Shown here in pieces: positions 1 to 10,442 of a stretch of 64,000 nucleotides of DNA. This stretch comes from Camellia lanceoleosa (lineage: Eukaryota > Streptophyta > Magnoliopsida > Ericales > Theaceae), in the NCBI GenBank assembly GCA_025200525.1, contig JANUSC010000374.1, positions 1-64,000 of the forward strand. The letters run 5' to 3'. Positions within the stretch are counted from its first letter, which is position 1; each line of letters begins with the position of its first letter. Below the pieces are notes generated by a model. It did not search any database and was not told where the DNA came from. It worked only from the letters and a program-made list of their open reading frames with translations. Both the position numbers and the translations under genes were made by a program.

Positions 1-161
1 ACATCTCCATCTCAGGGGATTGCTCTCATGGCCTCATGGGTGCATAGACAAGTAGTCCTATTAACAATAGAGATTAGGCTAAGCTCCCTCATTGACACAA
101 CCCCCAGTAGTTAAGTGGGGGTGTTCCTGTGTATGCGTTCACCGACTTTTGACTTCTCCAC

Positions 162-740
162 ATGATAAAGAATTACCACTTTGAGGGCTCCAAGCACAAC
201 AAAGTCATATACATCTCTGCTAGAAAAAGAGAAGTGGATACCCTAATTGTCTTGCTGGATACAGGATGCGCAATAAATGTGTGTCGTCGGCTGCAGGTGG
301 CCTATGCTACTCCAAGGGTTGAAGCCCGCATGATTTCAGTACCAACGGCAAATTTCAGTGATTCTAAGTTTATGACAATGCCGAGAAGTGATATGGGTGA
401 CAGTAAGAATCGAGGAGAACTTCGAGTGCTGGCTCGCACAACTGTGAGGACATCGGAAGTTCCATGTTCTACGGATGTTCGGCCACCTTCAACTTACTTC
501 CCTATGGACGTGCATTACGCACCAAGTGAAAGTTGTCCTCTTCCACTTTACATCGGGATAGCCGAAACTACCCCTAGTAGGAAAGGGGTAGCAATTGTTT
601 TAGGAACTCTTCCATACATCTCATACCAACGGGAGGGTTACTACGCCCTTTATCTTGGAAATTGCATTAACGGCGTGAGTAAGGATGTCTTCCCGTCTGG
701 GTTCACCTTGGCCAGAGGCTCGGATGGTGCAAGATCTTTT
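162..740 (+). pseudogene. Retroviral-type aspartic protease remnant (host element pol)
   Basis: The translation opens with a Tat/Ogre-style lead-in (YHFEGSKHNKVIYIS) and then LLDTGCAINV, which matches the LIDTGSxLNV active-site loop of gypsy aspartic proteases, with Asp-Thr-Gly present at about residues 33-35. Downstream similarity fades at once, so the flap and C-terminal half are not recognisable. This is probably due to frameshift or deletion. No true start codon is expected, because protease is an internal part of gag-pol. The ATG at 162 is incidental, and 1-161 probably belongs to the same polyprotein. It would have matured Gag-Pol in the virus-like particle. It is inactive as it stands. 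Confidence 0.7.
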
Positions 741-1895
741 TAAAATTTGTTGATACGAGGGACTGTATGTCAATACGCTAACCGCTTACCTCATGAATAA
801 GCTTCAACATATACCGGAAATGGCATTGGGAATGAGTGGCCTAAGGGTGTCAATGCATTGGCCAAAGTACCACACAACCCTCATACCTTGGTCTAGGGTT
901 ACACTGCCTACTAAAGAGTGATTGGGTAAGAATTGGGGAAAGGAGATGGCCGGGAAGAGCCAAGGCTAAAACAGTCAGGCAGGAAGCACTATGAGTTAGT
1001 GCATAGCATTCCTATCCATGGAACCACTCGAACGGCCACTTTGTCCGGAAGGGAGAAGATTTCCGTTTTTTATGCTTTCTAGAAGCCATAGCTAAATTGA
1101 GAAGCGGAGTTTGCCCAGCTTTGAGATCTTTTTTGACTTACAATTGCAAGGGGATGAAGTGGAAGAAGAGCAAACTGACCCACCAGCTGTGGCTGAACAG
1201 TGCATAGAGGATGAGTCTGATGGCATAGAACTTGAGCTGGGAGCAGAGCTGGCTTGTCTCCTCTCAAATCCTCGCTGGGATCACACCCGAGTGCTTGGGG
1301 ATGACTTCTCTATTTCGTGATTAGAGATCAATTGTCTATGGGCTCTTCTTCCGACATTCTCGATGCATCTATCGCACTTCTCGCTTTGGCGTATAGCGAG
1401 AAGGCTTTTGTCTAGCAGTTCTGAGTCAGGTAATGAACCAGAATCTGATTTCACAAAGTCTGTGGAGTCAGAATTAGATTCTAGTTCTTCTGAGTTAGAG
1501 TTTGGTATTCCTGGGGTTGATAACCGGATGCCGTTGTTTTGTCTGTGTTGTCTTTTCATTTTCTTTTTGAGTCGGTTGTGGCAAGAATCGATGAATTGGA
1601 AGTTGTTAATGAGAATGGTACCACGCTATTTTCGAGTACTTTTACTCGCGCCGTTTATTGCATTAATCAGACTTTCAAAACTTTGATGAAAATGACGAGG
1701 AAGAAATTCTTCGGTTTGAAACATTTGATTGATCAAGAGCATGAGAGGTTTGTAAAACCTTTGGTTAATAAAATCACTTCAATTAATGTTGGAAATCGAG
1801 AAGGATCCATCTAGTCTAGATCGGGTCCACGTTGTCTTCGAAGGAACGCGAGCACTTAGTCACTTTATTAAAAGATTTTAAAGATGTTTTTGCGT
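741..1895 (+). other. Protease-RT linker of the host element, heavily decayed
   Basis: No continuous frame spans this stretch. Short coding-like islands occur, for example VARIDELEVVNENG near 1575-1615 and acidic Ser/Glu-rich stretches at 1410-1510. Their position between protease and RT fits the long acidic linker of Ogre-type pol, where some family members carry an intron. I cannot place intron borders. Frameshifts and stops are frequent, and no other gene is visible on either strand. Confidence 0.5.
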
Positions 1896-2880
1896 AGTCC
1901 TACGAAGACATGCCTGGAATCGATCCTGAGATTGTATAGCACCGAATCCTTCTTGACCCAAAGGCCCGACCCGTCAAGCAGAAGCTTCGGAGAATACGCC
2001 TGGATTGGGCTCTGAAAATCAAGGAAAAGGTCACCAAGCAGATAGATGCATGGTTTCTATTAGTATCTGAGTATCCTACTTGGTTGGCCAACATTGTTCC
2101 GGTGCCGAAGAAAGATGGCAGAATTCAGGTGTGTGTAGATTTTAGAGATTTCAACAAAGCTAGTCCGAAGGATGACTTTCCTCTACCGCACATCAACAAA
2201 TTGGTGGACTTCACCGCGGGGCATACGCTGCTCTCATTTATGGATGGGTTTTCCGGGTACAACCAGATCTTGATGGCATCCAAGGATAGGAGAAGATCGC
2301 CTTCACCACATCAAAGGGAACTATCGCTATAGGGTGATGTCGTTCGGTTTGAAGAATGCCGAGATACTTATCAATGGGCTACAACTACGATCTTACATGA
2401 TATAATCCACAAAGAGGTAGAGGTGTACGTGGACGACATGATTGTCAAGTCCAAGGAAAGAGAGGGCCACTACACCACCTTGAAAAATTTTTTCCCAACG
2501 GATCGAGAGAGAGTATCGGTTTATCATGAATCCATAGAAATGTACTTTTGATGTCACGCAAAGAAGGAAAATACAGGGTTCTTGATTACACAAAGGCATT
2601 GAGGTCGATCCTTCCAAGATCAAGGCCATCTTAGAAATGCCACCACCAAGGACTAAAAAGGAGGTGCGAAGCTTTCGGGTAAAGTGCAATTCATAAGAGT
2701 TAATTGAAAAAATTAACCTTGACTTGTGAACCACTATTTGGTCTCTCAAGAAAGGAAAGAAATTCCAATGGGATGACCGATACAAGTTACTTTCAAGCGA
2801 GATCAAGCAAGATCTACACAACCCACGTGTTATCACCGCGAGCCGAAAGTCGTTGATTTTGTATCTCACAAGAACTCGAC
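1896..2880 (+). pseudogene. Reverse transcriptase remnant (host element pol)
   Basis: Recognisable RT blocks in order are: DMPGIDPEIV (from about 1909, followed by a stop), PVKQKLRRIR, VPKKDGRIQVCVDFRDFNKA (2101-2160), FSFMDGFSGYNQI-like (LSFMDGFSGYNQI, 2232-2270), VMSFGLKNA (2336-2362) and the catalytic YVDDM box (2426-2440). The template positions and the spelling SPKDDFPLPHI are typical of the Tat branch of Ty3/gypsy. At least three frame changes or stops lie inside the domain (near 1938, 2290-2330 and 2370), so it cannot be translated as one protein. In an intact element this enzyme copies the genomic RNA into cDNA. Confidence 0.9.
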
Positions 2881-3562
2881 ACGACTATGGACTCAATGCT
2901 TGCACATGAATGGGGATAAAGTGGAGAAGGCTATCTATTACCCGAGCAAGAAGATGCTTTGGAATATGAGACACCATTACACTACCGAGAAGGCTTGTTT
3001 GGCCTTGGTATGGGCTATCGAGCCGAGGCACTACCGCTAGCTCACTCCATAATTCGGTTTCGAGATTAGATCCTATCAAATATCTCTTCAAGAAACTAGT
3101 GCTTACAGGTAGGCTAGCCCGTTGGTTGCTTCTTCTCTCCGAATTTGATTTGAAGTACATGACTCGCAAGTCTGTGAAAGGGAGAGCGGTAGCGAAGTTC
3201 CTAGCCGATCACCCAGTGGAGGGAGATGGAGCAGTAGAATATCTATTTCTGAATGAGGCCATTCTACAGGTCGAAGAAGAGATTTGGACTATGTACTTTG
3301 ACGGAGCGTCTAACTAGTATGGGTATGGGATAGGGGTGTTGCTGATAGCGCCCGACAATTCCCACATACCCTTAGCTTTCAAACTATGGTTTAAAGTATC
3401 AAACAATGAAGCAAAATATGAGGCATATATCACAGGCTTAGAAGCTGCCCTAGAACTAGGGGCAAAATGGTTGGACGTCATTGGGCACTCGAACCTGATT
3501 GTGTCTCAGCTTAAAGGAGATCGAAGGTTAAAGAAGAAAATGATGAAAATATATCACTAAAC
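2881..3562 (+). pseudogene. RT connection and RNase H remnant (host element pol)
   Basis: The connection part shows SKKMLW, TTEKACLALVWAIE and then, after stops, TGRLARWLLLLSEFDLKY (3105-3160) and KSVKGRAVAKFLADHPVE. All are standard Tat/Ogre spellings. RNase H begins at TMYFDGASN (3288-3314), with the first catalytic Asp kept, and runs through NNEAKYEAYITGLEAALELG (3403-3462, second acidic residue Glu) to VIGHSNLIVSQLKGD. A stop directly after FDGASN separates the two halves. In this family the position after VxG is normally Asp (GDS); here it is His (GHS), so the third carboxylate is lost. Confidence 0.85.
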
Positions 3563-3886
3563 CTTGGATGTTCTCGATTCCTAGGTTTGAGAAGTTAACC
3601 TTCACGACCGCTAAGAGAGAGCAACAGGTTCGCTGACACTTTATCAACTCTATCTTGCATGATAGACATCCCTTTGGGAGTCCGGATGCATCCAATCATT
3701 ATTGAACAGAGGTATGTATTGGCCTACGAACTGATATCCACAACAGATAAAGTACAAGATCAGAACCCCTGGTACTTTGATGTCTGGAACTTCTTGGAAA
3801 ATGAGGCTTATTCACTAGGGGTAAATGCCAAAGATAAAAGGGCAATATAGCGAATGGCTGCTTAGTTTATCATCTGCAGGGATAAA
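3563..3886 (+). other. RNase H to integrase linker of the host element
   Basis: This is decayed coding sequence in the host pol. The island MIDIPLGVRMHPIIIEQR (3659-3712) followed by WYFDVWNFLENEAY matches the stretch that normally joins RNase H to integrase in gypsy elements (the PWYxDIxNFL-type region). It is interrupted by stops at both ends. No other feature was seen. Confidence 0.6.
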
Positions 3887-5013
3887 TTGTACAAACGGGG
3901 CCATCTGGGAATGCCTAAACTGTGTGTTGATACTGAAGAGTCGAAGTGCTTAATGGAAGCCATCCACGGAGGGGAATGTGATTTGCACATGAGCGGAGTG
4001 ATGCTAGCTTGGAAGATTCTCAGACAGGGTTACTACTGGTCAACCATGGAGGACAATTGTATTGGTTTTGTTCGGCGATGCAATAAATGTCAGATCCATG
4101 CAAATCACATGAATATCCTACCGTCGAAGCTATACAACATGACTTCGCCGTAGCCGTTTTCAGTTTGAGGAATTGATGTCATTGGGGCAGTTACTCCGAA
4201 GGGGTCAAATAGGCATGAGTACATTCTGGTGGCAATAGACTACTTTACAAAGTGGGTCGAGGCCCAATCCTACGCGGTGCTGAAAGCGTCACATGTAGCC
4301 AAGTTCATCAGGAATAACATCATCTATCGCTATGGAGTTCTGAATGAGATCATCTCGGACAATGGTTCCCACTTCGAAAAGGAAGTGATCGACTTGTTGG
4401 AGAAGTACAACATGGCTTTTCATAAATCATCCACGTATCGGCTGCAAACCAACGGAGCTGTTGTGGCTGCCAACAAGAACGTCAAGCACATTCTACAAAA
4501 GATGGTGGAAACCTACAGGGACTGGCCAAATAAGTTGTCATTTGCTCTTTGGGGTTGCAGAACATCAATTCGGACTTCTACTGGGGCAACTCCGTATTCT
4601 CTGGTTATGGGATGGAGGCTGTTTTGCCGATTGAAGTTAAGGTTCCATCACTGCGGGTTCTAGCTGAGTGGCAGATAACGAAAGCAGATTGGCAGCAAAG
4701 TAGGTTCAAGAAGCTTATGCTATTCGATGAGAGAAGGCTGAAAGCACTGTACCATGTCCAAGGTTATCAATGAAGGATCACCAAGGCTTTCAACAAGAAA
4801 GTTAAGTCAAGGAATCTAAAATAATGGGATTTGGTGCTGAAAGACAACCGAGCTCCTACCCATGACACTAGGGGCAAGTTCAGACCTAATTAGATTGGTC
4901 CTTACATCATCAAATCAATTTGGTCGGGTGGAGCTGTCATTCTTATGGACTTAGATGGCCTCGAATTCTCCCAACCAATCAACATGGACAAGTTGAAGAA
5001 ATACTACCCTTGA
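3887..5013 (+). pseudogene. Integrase remnant, catalytic Glu replaced by Val
   Basis: The N-terminal zinc-binding H2C2 module reads H-x-GECDLHMSG ... CNKCQIHA (3966-4107). The catalytic core follows with VAIDYFTKWVEA (first Asp, 4226-4261) and IISDNGSHFE (second Asp, 4351-4380). The third catalytic position is changed. Where gypsy integrases read GAVEAAN, this copy reads GAVVAAN, with codon GTG at 4463-4465 in place of GAG. A frameshift near 4600 moves the frame to GMEAVLPIEVKVPSLRVL, then the C-terminal part ends in INMDKLKKYYP and a stop at 5011-5013. Further breaks lie near 4773 and 4890. No chromodomain is seen, which agrees with Tat rather than chromovirus. The copy could not integrate DNA. 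Confidence 0.9.
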
Positions 5014-5300
5014 GAGACTTGCTAGGCTGAAAACCGGAAAGGGCGACCTAGGTAAAAGTTAGAGCACAAAAATTTGAAATAAGAAAAAGCGGCTAAGGTT
5101 GAAAACCAAGAAAGGGCGGCCTTGGCAAAAGTTAGAGCGCAAAACGAGAGTGTTAATACACGAGTAAACCTGAACCGAACTACATAAGGCTTGATTTCCA
5201 TCTTCGGGATACGTAGGCAACTTCATTCTGAAGTTCATCCATAAACGCTTCCAAATCAATTATGTCTATGCGATTGTTTTGGTCATCTCTGTCTTTTCTG
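5014..5300 (+). other. Conserved post-pol leader-like non-coding block (host)
   Basis: Two short direct copies around GGCAAAAGTTAGAGC (near 5050-5064 and 5119-5140) are followed by ACGTAGGCAACTTCATTCTG (5210-5230). The same order is found, on the minus strand, at 20395-20290 and 37607-37500 in the compound element. There the A-rich spacer between the two GTTAGAGC copies has grown into a long purine microsatellite. The stretch is non-coding and marks the end of pol in this lineage. Confidence 0.7.
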
Positions 5301-6660
5301 CATCCATGAGTTCGGTTGTGATCTTTGCTATCAAAGCTGGTTACAGTGCAGTGCTATTCAGACAAAGGGCAACTTTCTAGTTATCAGATTTAGGGTTGTG
5401 CATCTCAGCGATAGATTTCGGGTGTGTCCAATTTGTGATCCTTATCGAAAATGGTTTTGAAAAGTTTTAATAAAAGTTGATTTTGCTCAAATTAATCATT
5501 TTACAACTTAGACCATTTTTTTGGACCAAAAGAAAAATTTTTAGTTCCCACAACCTTCAATTTCATTAATTTTAATGCAGAGTTCTCTGACTCTTGATAC
5601 AAATTGAAGTTGTTTTTTACATTCAAAAGGAAAACTTAAAAGTACAAGTTAAAGTAATAAACTTGGGGCATAGTTGAGTTAGGTGTTCCTGTGCCCCCTT
5701 TCAGAGCTTGTGGAAGCTTCAGATGCCAAAGTAGGCCCGGTTTGTGCCTTATCTTCAAGCCAGCTATGCATTCGCTAGAAAGGGCACAACTGAAATTGGG
5801 AGTGGGAGCTAGAAGTTCTCTTGTCCTCCATGCAGTGGAATACCGAGCTAGTTGTGAGCCTCGAATTGGAAATGAAGCTGGGTACTCTATCCCCTCTTCT
5901 GGGCAAGTCTGGTCGTGGCCAAACTGATGTCGAAGCTGAAATGGAAAATAGAAAACATAGTGTGTCAAGGCAATCAACTGAATGCCGGGCAGCCGGGACA
6001 TGCTGTAGCTCATCTCAGGTAGATCAAACCAGGGGCAATGCCAAGCAATGTCAACGGCAGACCTGGTGCACATCCATTGGCACCACCATCTCTTGTTTGG
6101 GAAATCAACTAGTCGTGGGCGAAAGAAATAGCCGCACGCTGAATATGCAAGGCAAGTGTCCACTACTTTTAACTTCTCCATGAGCCAAACCTGGGAGGGA
6201 TGAAAAATAAGAGAAATTAAAGAATAGAGAGGTGTACGTGGAGAGAACAAGTGAGAAAGGGTTTTGAGAGAAAAAAATAGAGCCTGAGGGCGAAGTGATG
6301 TGAGAAATACATGTGAGAAGGGTGGGAAACATTACCTGCAAGAGTAGTGGACTTCCTGCAAACCTAGTCGTCTCCTAGCGATGGAAAGCATCCAAGCCCA
6401 TCAAAGTCTCGGCTAGTGTCAAGCTAATGCAGCTCTTACGCTCCTTCAAGCCTTGAGCAACTTCAATCAAGCGAATGCTAGACCCTCCGAAGCTAGGGAC
6501 AAGCAAGAAATGGGCCAACATGCACAAGCAGAGGGCATGCTGCCGAAAACCTTGCAAAACGCGGTCACTGCGGTCACCGGCATCAGAAAATCAATGAATC
6601 AAGCTTGGAATATCCAACTCCCCATTGTGAACCAAAGACCGAGCATCATGCATGAGCCCG
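5301..6660 (+). other. Post-pol non-coding region of the host, left of the insertion
   Basis: No supported gene is present. Open frames here (for example on the minus strand at 5636-6250) have no recognisable domain and are interrupted in the related copies. The purine-rich block 6180-6340 is the reverse counterpart of 19330-19500 and 36540-36720 in the compound element, which shows it belongs to the same kind of element. A degenerate polypurine-like CAAAGGGCAAC lies near 5366-5377 but no LTR follows it. Confidence 0.6.
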
Positions 6661-6665
6661 CACAT
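6661..6665. repeat. Target-site duplication CACAT, left copy
   Basis: CACAT directly precedes the TGTAAC end of the left LTR and is repeated exactly after the right LTR at 44315-44319. Five bases is the usual duplication length for Ty3/gypsy integration. Confidence 0.9.
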
Positions 6666-7953
6666 TGTAACAGGTCCGCGAGGGAACCTCGCGGGTTACA
6701 GTTCGGACTCTCCTTCTTTGTTTGTTGCGGTTCTAAATCTGAACCAAAGAGTCTAACTCTGGCAAATCGTTTTGAAGAAAAACAGATTTTTGAAAAAGTA
6801 GTGCCAAACATGGACTGCTTTGCCAGATTACAAAGTCGCCACCTAAATATTTAAAATGGGAAATTTAGGAAACCCTGACTCGGTGCCGAAGGCCACATGT
6901 CCGTCATCACCAAAGTGGTCTTGGCTCGGGAGCTTGGGTACGATCGGGAAGGTCGACTATGAGCACCCCTTTCGCCTCCAAGACCGGCCTCTACTAACCG
7001 TGATATCCGTTTTTGAAAACATTACATGCTCTTATTCCAATTATTAGCCTAGAATTACTATGTTATGCGCGCAGCAAACAAGTATAGACTAGATTGCCTA
7101 ATTTGGAAATAAACATTGCATATCCGTTCGTTTTGAAAACAGTTTTGAAATTGCTACTCGCGAGTAGGCTAAAACACAGATTTCAACGAGTTTTTCCAAC
7201 TCAAGCAATCCAACCTCCATCCACAGGCACTCAAACAGTTTATCTCACATAAGCACTTAGCCGCATCGTAAGCATGCTGTTATGCCAACATTCACACGCA
7301 TGCGATATGCTAAAGCATAAATACTTACATTGTACTCCGTGCCAAAACAGTAAACTAGTTAGCAAACATGCATGTCCTAGTTCATGTTAAGTGGCTAATG
7401 CAACACATGCAAGATCCAACTTAGAGTAGGCTTGGCTAACCCTAAAGATGGCATGTGAAATACACTTTACTCGATGCATGTCTTCAATTTGGAATTGGAA
7501 ATACAATGCAGTTTGTATGATGTACCGAGCCCGATGCATATCAACAAATGCATAGATGTACGCATGCATAGCATAAGGTATGCTAAAATAAACGTGCCTT
7601 AATACTAATCATTGAAAGCAGGTAAGTAAAAGGCAGAAAGAAGTGGGGGTTGGAAGACATACACACCACTCACCTACACTGATTACAAATACGCCCTCGC
7701 TCGGAGGGACCAAAAGAATAATACAAATAATTAACTACGCAAGCTAATTAAATATTACAAATAGCCTAATTAGTTGACAAACTAACTAAACTGAGAAAAG
7801 CAGTAAACTGCCTCGGGAGAAGAGCCAAATGCAGCACGTGCTCAGGTCTTGCTCGGAATTGCACTGTCATGCCTAGACTGCCTCTGTTTTCCCTGCTCTG
7901 CCTTTTTGAAAACTGCCAAAGTCTCAGAACTACTTCTCAAAGTACTGGGGGAT

Positions 7954-8066
7954 ACCACCGGCTGAGGGGAAACACCACCGGCTGAAGTATGTGGCCACCA
8001 GCACAAAATGAACTCATCGGCTGATAATTTAATGCCGGCCGGCACTAAATGTTGCCGATCGGCACT
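7954..8066 (-). promoter_or_regulatory. Palindromic module cluster II in LTR 1
   Basis: Several copies of ACCGGCTGA-, GCCGGCCGGCAC- and GCCGATCGGCAC-like motifs occur here, about 2.36-2.47 kb into the LTR. The same motif class is found in cluster I and upstream of the antisense PMD gene. The CCGAC core resembles the plant DRE/CRT element. Regulatory function is inferred. Confidence 0.45.
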
Positions 8067-9952
8067 GAATGTCTGCAGAACCTGCAACTCACAGCAGCAG
8101 AGGGTAAAAACTTGCATGGCAATGTAATTCCAACAATGTATGCACCAATCATGCCCCTTATCCTATTTGTGACTCAAAGTGGGGCATGTGCCTCGATTCT
8201 CGGGCCACCAATCACGCATTCCCATGCATGATGGCCCAAAGAACCAAGTTGTGCACTTTCATGTCAAATGCATGTAAACCAAACAAACAAAACAAGGCCC
8301 AATTCCTATCACCAAGTCAAGGAACAAGGCGCGTATGCAAGGTGCAATGCAACCTAAGCATGTTAACTAATATGCAACATGATCATGGCAAGACACTTAT
8401 GTAAGCATGCAAGCAAACATGAGGCAATGCAAGCCAAGCAAATGATGGTCTTAAACATGATCTAGGCAACCCCAAATAGGCCTAAAATCAGTGGCCAACG
8501 ATGCCCAAAAATGAAAGCCAACACGCATACACACATGCATATGTTAAGACTTAACACTTAGGCACCAAGTAAGCAACCCTCAAGCACACTTGAAAGGGGA
8601 TATCATGGACACTAAGAATGCATCATAAGCTTTAAAATCATGCTATAGAATGATGTCAAATCATGTTAAACAAGACAAGCAAATGCATGCAAAAAGGGCC
8701 AAGTATTCAAGGCTCATCAAGGAGGTAATGGACTACACTTAACACAACCATACATGGCATGCAATAGGCGACCAAAACAGAGTTTTAACACATAAAACTA
8801 AGTCCAAAGGACCACTTAGATGGCACCTAAGGGTCTCAAATTCAAAGGCATGCGTAATGGTCGAAACAAGAGGCATACAACATATGCTTTCAAAGCAATA
8901 AAGAGGCTACTTAGGCAAGCATATAAGCATGCCAAAGGGACTGAAATTACATGTTAGGTGGTTCCAAACCACCGAAATGATGCAAGAAACACAAGCTACA
9001 CATTCACATACTTGAGGCGTGCAAGCCCGGCAAGCCACAAATGCAAAGGAGCTATACTAAACATGCCAAAATCAATCCAAATTACCATGGACAGACCTAA
9101 AGCATGGCAAAATAAGCACAAAACATTCATAAGTCTCAGCCTAAATCATGCTCAAATAAAGGCTAACAACCTAAGACATGTTAAAGGCATTACAAGGCAT
9201 TACATGGCAACTATGCTAAGCATGCACAAGGGACCAAAACCAACTTAAAATCAAGTTATATCATGGTAAAATAAGCATGAAAAACAGTCATGGCATGCTC
9301 AACACACACTTGAACATGGGCTTCCTCAAGAGGCCAAAACTTGTCCTTTTCAAGGACAACAAGGGGAGGGGGTGGCCCTCTCCTTCTTGGGACTTCAAGG
9401 CATCATCTTCACCACTGAAATCCCTCAAGATTTCAGTGGTGAAGAGACCCAAACACCAAAATCCCGGATCTCACCAAAATAGCTCAAAATGAGGCCCTTT
9501 TTAAGGCCTAAGGGTGGTCAAACCTCCCCAAAGCACAAAGCACTCTTAACCAACAATAAAGAGGACTAAAAAACAGAACTTTTTTGTATTAAATGCTAAG
9601 CACAAAAATAATTCTAAACTATGCAAAAATGGGATGCAAAAATGGGGTAAAAAGGGGTAGTTTCTTACCCTTGAAGACCACCTTCACAAAGGTTGATGTT
9701 GTTGCTTCCTTGAGCTCAAATCCAAACAAAAACTTCAAGAACCAGCCCTTAGAACCTCAGTAACCGAAGGAAGGTGAAACACTAGGTGCTTGTGTGCAAT
9801 AATATGGATTAAAGCACCTAGTGTAGAAACAAGAGAGGAAAAGAGAGATAGGATAGATACACAAGTTCTAACCTAGAACCAGAGCTTCTTCTCTGTCTTT
9901 TCTCTCTAAAAATGTCTAACTCTCCTAACCTTTGAGCCAAGAGAAGAGAGCC

Positions 9953-10210
9953 CTCTCTTATAGGCAACAAAGCTTACAAGCTAAGTAAACCAAAGGCTCA
10001 TCCCTCCATACACGTGTATGGAGAGGAAACAAATGCTATACAGCTGCTTCAAAATATCTCAAAAAGCAACTGAACAGTAGCCGGCAGGGCAAAATTGTCA
10101 TTTTGACAAAATAGACTGCCGACCAGCACAAAATAGTGTCGACCGGCACAATATAGTGCCGATGGCAACACCAACCAGCCGGTGGCCTCTAGCCACTGCC
10201 GGTGGTGTGT
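9953..10210 (-). promoter_or_regulatory. U3 promoter region of LTR 1: module cluster I, G-box palindrome, TATA
   Basis: In LTR direction, cluster I (10210-10081) has repeated GTGCCGACCGGCAC-like palindromes. It is followed by the perfect palindrome CCATACACGTGTATGG (10021-10006, with a central CACGTG G-box) and then CCTATAAGAG about 42 bp further on. The same order recurs in the other Tat-type LTRs, which supports a Pol II promoter. The transcription start is not determined. Confidence 0.6.
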
Positions 10211-10424
10211 GGGGATGCCTCACAAGGCATTCCCTGCCCCTCCAAGGCAAAGCACAAGTGTTTGGTGCAAAACCAGACACAAAGCGGTCAAGTTCGGAGG
10301 TCCTGAGGCAAGGCGCGTAGCCGAGAACTCCGGGAACTCCAAACGAACACGAACATGGATAATCACCGAGTGTTCAAATGGTGACGTCCAAGTCTTGAGG
10401 ACGGTCAAAAATGGGGTGTCTACA

Positions 10425-10442
10425 GTTGCCCCTCTTTGACAG
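10425..10442 (-). other. Polypurine tract, left internal region
   Basis: The minus strand reads CTGTCAAAGAGGGGCAAC immediately before the TGTAGACACC start of LTR 1. This is the position and composition of the plus-strand primer of LTR retrotransposons. Identical sequence precedes LTR 2 and the host 3' LTR. Confidence 0.88.

Larger units (their letters stand above)
6666..10424 (-). repeat. LTR 1 of the compound element (3' LTR of the left unit)
   Basis: The 3,759-bp LTR begins on the minus strand with TGTAGACACCCC and ends CCTGTTACA. It contains no coding region. The many short open frames are AT-rich shadows not conserved in detail. Landmarks in LTR direction are palindromic cluster I (10210-10081), a perfect 16-bp palindrome (10021-10006), a TATA-like box (about 9963) and cluster II (8066-7954). 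It differs from LTRs 2 and 3 at a set of positions where those two agree, for example TACTTAG rather than GACTTAG at about 8906-8911. Confidence 0.92.

Noticed and set aside
5636..6250. 204-codon minus-strand open frame next to the compound insertion
   Set aside because: No recognisable domain, low-complexity stretches, and not open in the related internal regions.
7387..7569. Conserved 60-codon minus-strand open frame in all three LTRs and similar in the solo LTR
   Set aside because: Conservation equals that of the surrounding LTR. The frame is short and not kept in the host LTR. No function is supported.
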